Assembly (NCBI GenBank): GCA_027596075.1
Contig: JADGJC010000254.1
Coordinates: forward strand, 1 to 59,279
DNA length: 59,279 bases
Direction of reading: 5' to 3'
From: Rhizophlyctis rosea
Taxonomy: Eukaryota > Chytridiomycota > Chytridiomycetes > Rhizophlyctidales > Rhizophlyctidaceae
The notes under the pieces are model-generated. The model worked only from the letters and a program-made list of their open reading frames with translations, was not told the origin of the DNA and did no database searches. Made by a program: the position numbers and the translations under genes. How positions within the stretch are numbered: position 1 is the stretch's first letter; every line of letters begins with the position of its first letter. Of this stretch, positions 1 to 8,849 are shown in pieces.

Positions 1-179
1 AAATGATTGAGTTGATTGGACAATATTGCGCTTGCAGGATTGATGAGATAAAAGTGATACATTGGTGGGATGAGTAGGAAGAACGCAATGCACAGTCATG
101 TCTGATGCTGCTTACCGCGCCATAAGCGGCGGGTCCGGACGACTTCCCATTGCTTTCTTTTGCTGCCTCTCTGTAGCTC

Positions 180-357
180 GACGGGGAAAAAGGAATCGGA
201 AGAGTGAGAGATGAAATCTAGACGTGGACTGCGTGGAGCCACTGTCAGAGTTTGATTTGTCTTTGCACAAATTGGTACGGATGGACATGTGGACGGGGAA
301 AAAGGAATCAGAAGAGTGAGATCAATTCTAGATGTGGACTACAGGGCGCCACTGTCA
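180..357. repeat. Direct repeat pair of about 67 bp
   Basis: Two imperfect direct copies lie at 180-247 and 292-357. Each starts with GACGGGGAAAAAGGAATC, continues through GAAGAGTGAGA, and ends in GCCACTGTCA. They are about 112 bp apart, start to start, with a handful of substitutions. They lie in the roughly 700 bp upstream of the first gene, where I see no other coding feature. A regulatory tandem duplication or a piece of a dispersed repeat would both fit. Confidence 0.75.
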
Positions 358-709
358 TGTCAAAGTTGTCCAGACTGCCTGTAAAGAATGTTGCGCCAAT
401 CGTTCTGTTCATCAGATTGGATGGTCCTTCGGAATGTTGGAAAGGGACCGGCGGTTGGGTGTGGGACTTGCGGAGGAGGACACGTTGTGAAATTTAAATG
501 ATGCAGACAACCCAATGACACACAGCAGACAACCTGAAACCGTTCTTTGTATGATTTGGACTGCATTTGATTGAGAAATGCTCACATTGAATACGCCAAG
601 CACTGGTGCCAAACTTAACGGTCATTGCAATGAGTCCGTTCAATACTTTGTTTCTCACTAAACCCATTCATTGAGGCCTAAGTTCGGCAACTTCCTGGCC
701 TTTCGCATT

Positions 710-1504
710 ATGGCCGAGCCAGAATCGAGCGCTGGGCGCCGCTCTGCTCAACCCTTTCCAATTTCGTATGAAATTGGGCATCAGACGTGCCTTGAATCTC
801 ATTTCAATCTTAGCCAAGACTTCCTGGCACATAGTAACCAAACATCCCTTGAACGGCGCGCGACCGACACACTCATCGATCCTTTCACAAACATATCCTT
901 CAAAATCGAACGCACATTAAATTCCATCCGCATTTCGGATGCAGATCAACACAAAATTCCATTCTCCTGGCTTCAACTCGACGACAGGCAACACCAAATC
1001 GTTTTCGTGCGGGGCTGTTTCGATCATCTGCATGAAGGTCACAAATATGTGTTGGAACACGCATTGGGAGTGACGGCGGCAGACGGTACATTGGTTGTCG
1101 GTGTAATTGATTTGTCGGATTACAAGGAATGGGGCAATGGGTCTTTTGAGGAGCTCAGCCTGGGGACGAAGCGATATGTGGGGTTTGGGCAGACTACCGA
1201 CGTGCGCGGAAAACAGGTCGAAGACTTCCTAACGGAGCTGGTTTCAAGGCGCAATAGGTTAGCGTTGGAGCATGGTGATGGGCGGCAAGTGAAGTTCCGG
1301 ATAGTTGTAGGAAGGCTATTGCCGGAGGAAGTGGGCGCTACATTGCGGGTGTTAGGAGGAAAATATTTTGGTGCCGAAAAGACCCGAAAGGAACAAGGCA
1401 ACAACAGAATGACCAAGCTGCTCTTTGTTCATGGAGAGATCGGCGTGCGATCGTCCCAGATTCGGGAAGCTCTGGTCCGAGATGCGATTGCTAAGGCCAA
1501 GTAG
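710..1504 (+). CDS. Phosphopantetheine adenylyltransferase-type nucleotidyltransferase
   Basis: A single-exon gene of 264 residues. The first ATG is at 710; the frame is open a little further upstream but only from a non-ATG codon. After about 100 residues with no recognised domain comes a cytidylyltransferase-like domain opening with VRGCFDHLHEGHKYVLEHA. Its H-x-G-H box (here HEGH) binds the nucleotide phosphates. Near the C-terminus is the companion motif SSQIREAL, the ISSTxIR-type signature of the family. Between them, GKYFGAEKTRKEQG resembles the segment seen in eukaryotic phosphopantetheine adenylyltransferases. By family knowledge this enzyme moves AMP from ATP to 4'-phosphopantetheine, the penultimate step of coenzyme A synthesis. 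The family assignment is firm. The exact substrate is inferred, because other members of the fold use different substrates and the N-terminal extension is unexplained. Confidence 0.8.
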   Translation: MAEPESSAGRRSAQPFPISYEIGHQTCLESHFNLSQDFLAHSNQTSLERRATDTLIDPFTNISFKIERTLNSIRISDADQHKIPFSWLQLDDRQHQIVFVRGCFDHLHEGHKYVLEHALGVTAADGTLVVGVIDLSDYKEWGNGSFEELSLGTKRYVGFGQTTDVRGKQVEDFLTELVSRRNRLALEHGDGRQVKFRIVVGRLLPEEVGATLRVLGGKYFGAEKTRKEQGNNRMTKLLFVHGEIGVRSSQIREALVRDAIAKAK

Positions 1505-1927
1505 TAGCGGTTGCTGTGGTAATAGTAACGGTCGGCACAATGCTCTCATCAGGTTGCGACCGCCAACTATGTATGATTGGTGCATCAACCTAATGAGTTC
1601 TATAAGTGTCTTCAGTTGAAGATACATGGTTTGGGCTTTGCAATTTCCGTCACGTTTGGAGGGTCACTGTATTTGCCGATTTCGACGCCTCTCATACTCG
1701 CGGATGATTGTGCATCTATCTGTATTGTACGTACATTTTTGCTACGATTGGATTGGACCGCTTTCTAAAGAGTTCCAGTACAAGGCTCCTGACAAAGCTT
1801 CACTACAACTATAAACTAGTAGAACTATCGAATAACAATGGACGCAAACGTTTTCACGCTGGTGGGAACGCTATCAGCCATTGCCAAAAGCAAATGGTAG
1901 AATCAACTCCTTCATACCTTCACAATC

Positions 1928-2975
1928 TTAGTTCTTCTTCTGCTTCACCAGCTTTTCGATGGTCTTGGCGTTATGCTTGGCATACTTATCGTGCAGGAAT
2001 TTGCCCTTCTTGGTGTCGAAACAGTCCTTGTCGCCGGATTTCTGGCAGAACGGGATGAGCTCCTTGGTTTCCAGAACACAGACGGTTTGTTCCTTGGTGG
2101 AGATGAAGATGGGTCCGGCGGAGGAAGGCGAGTTGCAAAGATCGGTGGCGGAGAGTTCGTCGTCGGTGATCATGTAGCTGAATTTGGCAGAGAAGGCCTT
2201 GGCATCGTCGGCGGTGAAGGTGGTGGCGGGGACGACAGCATCATCGGAGACGGTGGCGTTGTCGGCACGCTTGCCGAAGCGGGTACAGCGTTGAGGCCCA
2301 CGGTTGAATTGCGTCACGCCGCTGTTGCAGAGATCGGGGTTGGTCCTCAAACCACCGTCAGTGTACAGGCTGAGATCCATCCTGATCTGACTTGGCATCG
2401 ACGCGGTGCCGCTATTATATTGCAACCAACCGCATTGCAGGTAGACGGGGCCGTTGGCGTTGTCGAGCCAGTTGCCGGAGTAGTACCACGGACGGTTGCA
2501 CTTGTGGAAGACGTCGCCGACGAAGAGTCCCACAACACCGTCGTTCTGCTTGTAGCGGACCTCAGAGATGCAGATGGCATCGCTGGCGCCTTCGACCGTT
2601 AGGTAGCGAACCTTCTGGTTGTTGTAGATGGATGTACTGTAGGTCGCGGTACCGCCAGAGCCGATGCTGCCGTAGCTGCCGGGAGGGCAGTCCCAACCGA
2701 TTTGGCTGTTGGCCGAGTCGTACATGTGGAGGCTGGGCCAAGGTCCATCAGGACTGTTGAGGAGGCCACCATCGGCTCCTGAAAGAAGGAATTAATGGAG
2801 TCAATATTTGCGGCATCTGAACAATGATTCGCATCGACCAGATCATACCTCTGTAATTCTGAATACCAACATGAACTTGCGTCTGCAAGTTGTTGCTGGT
2901 GTTCGTGAATAGCTGGATGACAGATGGGATGAGCCCAAGGATGCCGACGACCAAACTTGCGAGTTCGAGAGCCAT
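1928..2975 (-). CDS. Probable secreted or membrane-anchored protein, unknown family
   Basis: Two exons on the minus strand, 2849-2975 and 1928-2778, joined across a 70-nt intron with GTATGA donor and TTTCAG acceptor. The split Gly codon keeps the frame and gives 325 residues. The N-terminus (MALELASLVVGILGLIPSVI) is a long hydrophobic run that fits a signal peptide or a signal anchor. The body is rich in Gly, Tyr, Asn and Cys (for example WDCPPGSYG and VYLQCGWLQYNSG), as in extracellular fungal proteins. The last third is charged and ends in a Lys-rich tail. I do not recognise the family and see no catalytic motif. The promoter side (about 3.1-3.2 kb) carries a direct repeat that may be regulatory. 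Export is inferred from the N-terminus and composition only. Confidence 0.75.
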
Positions 2976-3125
2976 GATGTTTGGAGGATGCTTGGATGGA
3001 GTAGAGAAGTGTTGATAATGCTGTTGAAGGGAAGAGAAGTCTTGCGCCTATTTATAGACTTCAAATCGCTCGCTCAACGTGTGCGCAGAGAGATTTTGTA
3101 GAGTCCACGAAGGTCGAGAACCTCA

Positions 3126-3232
3126 ACTTGTCATACCGTTCTTCGGTCGCAACTCAGCAAACGATGACAAGAGGAGATTCGAAAATCCCGACTTGTCATA
3201 CCGTTCTTCACTTCGACTCAGCAAACGAGAAA
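3126..3232. repeat. Direct repeat upstream of the secreted-protein gene
   Basis: ACTTGTCATACCGTTCTTC occurs at 3126 and again at 3191. In both copies it is followed, after a few differing bases, by ACTCAGCAAACGA. The period is 65 bp. The pair lies 150-260 bp upstream of the start codon of the minus-strand gene at 2975, where a regulatory duplication would be expected, but no function is shown by sequence alone. Confidence 0.7.
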
Positions 3233-4376
3233 AATTGCCTTTGAGAAGATATTCGATACGGCTGAAAGGAAGCCTGTGGCGACATCTAAGCCCCAGAACC
3301 AGCATCTTACAGCCGAAGCGTTTCTCATTACGGTTAGCGGATACCTGTCAGGGGTAATCAGAAATGTCGTCCTTCCACCGGAAGGAGTACAGCGCAAAGT
3401 GAAAAGGTCGGACAACGAGCCTAGAACATTCCCAAGCACGCGGGAGGTCAAGTGTCTGGCAAGCGTCGCGTTGCTCTGTGTGGCCCCTAGGGTCCATGAG
3501 ACGGATCGTCACGGATGTGGAGCACTCCGAAGCCTCCACTGCTGACTTCCTACCTTGTAAGGAATAGCAGTAGCACAAGGTGAAGACATTCCGCCATCCA
3601 GTTCACCACCCGCATAAGCTGGGCCAGATGGTATGTGACTTTGCCATCCAAGAATGCTGCGCCACATTTTGCGCTCCAGCCTCACTCCGTCGATGGCTCT
3701 GACACTGTGAAGAGGAACGTTGTCTGTGGAGCTGTGAATACCACATATCACCAAGCCACAGTATCACTGCCTTTGATTTTCGCTGCAAGAAGGAGGGTCT
3801 AGGCTTTTCTTCTGCAACAAAGTGGTCGGAAGGAACAAGATGCATCTGATGTGAGGGGTGTGGACAGGAGTGGGGAAGTGAAAATTGTGGCGGACGCGTG
3901 GTTTGCACCCGAAGGATAGTACCTGTTGTGACTGTATCCACACATTGATATCAAAAAAACACCGGGCATTTCATGATGGCTTGATGCATCGGATGGTGGC
4001 TAATTTTGGTCTGAAAAGGAGTGTTGGGTGTAGATGCTAAAATTGGGCCACGCATCGAGATTCGGCCGTAGGTCAGCCCTTCAAACCGGAATTTGTAATG
4101 ACACCAAGTACACTGAAGACCCTCTCAGCCCAGTTCGATTGAAAACGCGATCCGAATGTGAAACCAACACTATGAAGTTTCCTCACAATGTTCAAAAGAA
4201 GTATCAAATGTCGCATAGGAAGAAATGTGGAGAGAAAGGAGTAACGGGTAAGAGCCAGGAGCATTGCAGGCCCTTTTCGAGCAGGTGTATTTGAAGAAGT
4301 ATGGAGTCGTAATCACTTATGGCGCGGACTGTCCACGAATGGCATATATGGAGGTAACAGTCAACATCGATCCTTG
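3233..4376. other. Intergenic region, nothing recognised
   Basis: About 1.1 kb between the promoter of the secreted-protein gene and the 3' end of the ankyrin-type locus. Only short frames without recognisable motifs occur on either strand. I see no RNA gene or repeat here. Confidence 0.5.
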
Positions 4377-5474
4377 CTAATTTGGCAGCAAACCGCTATG
4401 CTCCCACCATTCCGCCACCTCCCTGAACCCCATTCCCTGCAGGCGTTTCAGAATATCAACCGGTATGATGGGAGTCAAGTCCAGCCCCCTCTCCTTCCAC
4501 CAGCCCGACACTGCAATCTGTCTGCTCTGACTAGCCATCCATAAAGCCTCCTTATACTCCAACTTCAACCCGCTGGCCGTCAACCAGTTCAATACGTCAA
4601 TGTGACCTGCGTGACTATTGACAGCGATAAGATGGATTAGACCACTGATGACAGGACGATCTGGCCTCAAAATCATACCTTGTGGCATCCATCGCATATG
4701 CGCTATAGCCCATTATCATATCGTTCTTCACCCACATATCCAACATGTGGACTTTGCCGCTCATGCTGGCAATGGTCAACCCAGAGTCCCAGTGGTCCGA
4801 ACGGCCGATCCCCATTTTCTTCCACCATTCTACAACCGTGTTATGCCCCTCCCTAATGGCCGACCAAAGTCCCGTTTGCCACTTCAGATCGAGTCCACTA
4901 CTTGCCCACGACTCCAACACCGCTACGTGGCCCTTCGCACTAGCTAAATCGATGGCCCTCTCAACATATTTCATTTTCAACCCACTGTCCTTCCACCATT
5001 GAAGAACAGCAACCTGACTACCCTCACTGGCCCAGTGGATAGCGAACTTAGAATAATGCAATGCAACCACCAGTCCAGAACGTGAACATGACCTCGGTGG
5101 CTCGCCAAATCCATCCCGTAACTTATGGTCTTCTCAAGGTTGAGGCGACTTTCTCGGAGCCACCAATTGGGGACGCGAACGTGACCTTCACGACTAGCTC
5201 AGGCGAGCGCTCTGAATGTGTAGTACATGGGCAGCCCACCTCCCTTCCACCAACGTAGAAAGGTTACATGGCCATTGGTGGATGCCAAGTCTAGCGCATC
5301 ACATGAGTAGGTGAGGGTTCGTGAGGGTTTGCGAGCTTCCCAGTCCTTCCACCAGTCCAGCAACTCCACGTGCTCCTTTTCGGATGCTTTGTCCATGCTT
5401 GCGTGCGGAAGGAGGGGGATTAGGATGTCACGTAGGTCTGGATAGTTGTAAGCAATGTACACCATGTTCTTGCT
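4377..5474 (-). pseudogene. Decayed ankyrin-type 'WWK.SGL' repeat gene
   Basis: Minus-strand repeats of about 33 residues run from near 5470 to 4377. They follow the pattern 'A.DLAS..GHV.VL.WWK.SGL'; examples are ALDLASTNGHVTFLRWWK and AIDLASAKGHVAVLESW. I know this repeat style from large chytrid families of ankyrin-like proteins. One intron is convincing: a GTATGA donor near 4686 and an AATAG acceptor near 4620 restore an in-frame Ser codon. Two lesions break the frame. An in-frame TGA at 5199-5201 sits inside a repeat that continues in the same frame beyond it. At 5067-5078 a 12-base string (CTGGACTGGTGG on the coding strand) serves at once as the end of one repeat (LDWW) and the start of the next (SGLVV), with a frame change. 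That is what a deletion between two similar short strings would leave. No clear N-terminal domain or start was found. A gene with assembly errors is the alternative. Confidence 0.7.
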
Positions 5475-5755
5475 TCATTGCCTTGCGGTAAGCGACGGGA
5501 GAAACCGAGATTCCGATATATTTCGGGATTGGACGGAAATTCAAACAGCAATCGGATACAAACCTATTTGCCGCCCAAGCTTGTCAAGAGAGCGGTGCAT
5601 CTCTGTCTATAAGTACTCCATAATCCCGACGATGCATCAGAACGGCGCAATCGTTCAAAATCAATCGCAGCGAGTATATTGATGCAGCGTCATTCACACC
5701 AAACGGGTAAGAAAATACCTCAAGAAACCCAAAACATTAATCAATGCCCCACCAC
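5475..5755. other. Upstream side of the ankyrin-type locus
   Basis: About 280 bp where the first exon of the ankyrin-type gene would be expected. Possible short coding pieces and GT/AG signals occur on the minus strand, but no exon joins convincingly to the repeat region. Confidence 0.35.
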
Positions 5756-6456
5756 TCAGCCCAAGGATAGATAAGGATTCACCGAAAGGAAAACGCCACA
5801 CAACGTTTTCATAAACTGACGAGCATCCTCGTCCCAGACATGGGCAATATCGTCACGCTCGACCAGGAAAACGTCCGACTGTTGTAGAGGGAAGTACTCT
5901 TGAGCAGGACCACTCAACGGCGAGGTAGTGATGAGAACTTTATTGAGGTCGCAGGTGTATTTGGGAGCCATCTATTGACGGTATTTTGGATTTGTTTACT
6001 CCCGTCTGAGAGCTGCTTGATGAGGTATTCGATAGAATTGGTGTCAATGGTTTGGGTCTGGGGCCTTTTATCGGCGGTGGATGTCTTAGCTGCTTTGGAA
6101 GGACCCAGTTTGCGATTTCAACGCAGCAGTATGGCGTTCGCGCAAGAGTTTGTAGTGAGCAGGATTGGCGCACGTGATGGCATGGAAATCTAGATTTCCC
6201 TTTGTGAATTGGAAAGGAAGGGAAGTAACCTCTAAGAAAAATGGTCTGGATAGAATACTTTCACAGAAGATGGGTCGGAGACCACCCTGATTGATGATGG
6301 TGATGATGTCCGCAGTTTGGTAATGGAGGTGTGGAGGTCTCCCCGGAGCTTACGCTTGCATGACAGAACGTCAGCCGAGTCCAAGGAAAAGGAATACCCA
6401 TCGAAAATACTGTTGAAATCCTCCGCATGCATGCCGTTCATGGTGTGTGGATCCAC
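5756..6456 (-). CDS. Unresolved candidate multi-exon gene, unknown product
   Basis: Several minus-strand segments read like protein but fall in different frames, so introns are likely. One begins at an ATG at 6456 (MDPHTMNGMHAEDFNSIF...). A second, around 6350-6105, reads GGLRPIFCESILSRPFFLEV and then FHAITCANPAHYKLLRERH. A third, near 6035-5990, reads SIEYLIKQLSDGSKQIQN. A fourth, from an ATG at 5971 just after a possible acceptor (CAATAG), reads MAPKYTCDLNKV and VERDDIAHVWDEDARQFMK. I could not find splice joints that unite them in one frame, and I recognise no domain. It could be one small gene, two, or decayed sequence. Confidence 0.3.
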
Positions 6457-8849
6457 TTGCGTTCATTACATTGAAGTAGGGTATACGGAAGTATGGCTCG
6501 TGCCCGTGCCATCCAATGGGACTGACTGACGCTCCCACTTTTCAGACTTCTCAGAATGATCAGCGCTCAAGCACAGTTGGACTTCCCGGCAGACTCAATC
6601 ATTGTTGTCGTTGAGCACTTTCGTTGGTGGCTAGCAGAGAAATCGGCCTTCTGCATCACACGAATCGGACGAGGAGTTTTGGTTGTGGTTGTTGGAGCAA
6701 TGCCCATTGTCCTCCCGTCTTAGGAACAGCTTCTCCTTTTTTTCGAGTAGGAGAATGGTGGAAAGACGAAAAAATAGAAAGGCGTATCGGGATATGATGC
6801 CATCAGGCCACGCAGATTATAATCGGGTCCTCTAAGTGCCGCTCACAGACAGGAAGATTGCAGAAGGAACGGTATGCCCGCACAACTTTATTGGGAAGGT
6901 GTAGGTTGTTTGTATGCGAGGACTGAAGAGAAAGAAGGGTGGAGGGTGCTAAAGTTGATCAAGAGCCAATAGGGGGAGGAGGTATTGGCGGTGCACGTTG
7001 CCGAATGACAACAGTTAGTTCAATTAAACGGCTACCCGTCTCTTAATCACGACACCCGGAATTTCCCTTATTTTGCTTCTGCTTCTTGGCAAGTTTCATG
7101 CCCGGTTGAGTCGAAATTTCAGGATCTTCAAACATCGCCCCCAAATTCCTTCCACTCATGCAGTTGCCCAATGCGCCGCGACTCTCAACAATGCCCAATG
7201 TATGCTGCAACTTCCGAATAGTGCAGTGAAGCGGATCAAAGCCAGAAGGGGGATCGCTGGTTGAGCCGGGCACAAGGCTCCAATGTCGTTTCTAAATGAG
7301 TCCTCTTTTTGCTGGGCCTGACAGGTAGCAAATGAAACAAAGCAGTATCAGGGAGCACCCGACAATTGACAGACGGAAAAAAAAAAAAACGAGAAAGCGA
7401 GAGCAGCGGAACCGACTAGCATCCCGGCGAACGGGAAAGGCGTGCCATGTAGGGCAGGTGTGGTGAAGATCACCCACCAGGGTGGCATCCTTACCTGAGA
7501 GTTGATTCTGGCAAAGGTAGTGGAATGACATCGGACATGATTTGTCTTGAAAAATGGTGTAAAAATTGAGGATTGGTCTGTCATGACATAGAGTACATTG
7601 GGGCCATGTCCATTCCATGTGGTCTTATCGACGCAATGGCTGTCGTGTCTGATAGGCACTGGAAGAATTAATAGTCGCAGAACTATTGGTGACAGGTATC
7701 TGGGGCCAGAAAAGCGAGACGTCGCTTCGAATGCATCTCCATTCTCAGAGTGGTTATTGATAGTATCAATGCCCCATCGTGAGTTCAAAACCAATTCGCA
7801 ATTAAACAAGCATCTGCGCGGTACCCATTGTTCCCGCATTCTGTCTTTTTTGTGTCGTTTTTGAACCAACGTCGCAAAGACGGGGCGCATCGTGAAAGCT
7901 GGATGTAGACCTTTATTGAAGGCTTTAACGCATGGATCTCCATCCCGTCGGCCTCCAACTGTTGGAAAATGCCCCGAAGGGATAGTGAGGGAAAATAATG
8001 TATGTAGGGTAACTTTTTTTTCCGCCTTGATATGTGGTGCATACGAAACTTTCTGGGGAATAGACTACACCCAGTGATAGAAAAAACGGAAGGGGAAAAA
8101 ATCAACTTTCAATGGCAGTGGATCTGATAAGCGGTAGTCCTCGATTAGGACAACACTTTCGCTGGCAAGGTGTTGGATGCAAGGAACCAACTCATTGCGT
8201 GCAGATCTCTACCGTCCTAATTTGACTGCCCAAGTCCCGGAAAAAAATTGACCGCTGAAGGGCACGCACTTTGCTCACACGACCCAAAACACGCGCTGAA
8301 CGCAACAGGTTTCCTTCCGCCTTGTTCCTAAACACAGTACATACGTGAACCTCACAAATAACACAACCAACGAATCAAGAACCAAGATCAAGGAAATAGG
8401 AAAGGAATCCACATACGAGGCCTCATGTAATGGTACATCTCTGTACATCTCTGGAGAGACTACTGTAAATGGATTTGCCACGTCTCACGACCAACGCGAT
8501 CAAGCAAGCAAAATCTCACTCATTGGAGGTATGGACGACCACTACTCACACTTTTGGTCAGTTCAGTGGACGCAAAAGGGGAAACCCCTCGAAAGACCAA
8601 AGGAAGGTAGAAAAAACCAACAAAAAAAGTTCATCCCACAAATTTACCAAAGCGGAACAGGTGAGAACCAAACAAACTCGCCTAAACCCACCCCACAGCT
8701 GCTCAACCGAATCGCCACACTTACATGCGCTCAAATATACAGAAAATGACAAAATAAACATATATTCGCAAAATTACCAAATTGCAAAACCCTACAATCT
8801 ACCTAACACCCGCTCCCTCCCTCCCTCCCCACTCCCTCCCCTCCCACAT
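6457..8849. other. Intergenic region, nothing recognised
   Basis: About 2.4 kb with short A/T homopolymers (for example an A run near 7378-7389) and no frame with recognisable motifs. The last few hundred bases before 8850 are probably the 3' untranslated side of the isopropylmalate synthase gene. Confidence 0.5.

Noticed and set aside
1973..2602. A 209-codon plus-strand frame, Gly/Val-rich
   Set aside because: Antisense shadow of the minus-strand secreted-protein gene, which has a clean intron and signal-like N-terminus.
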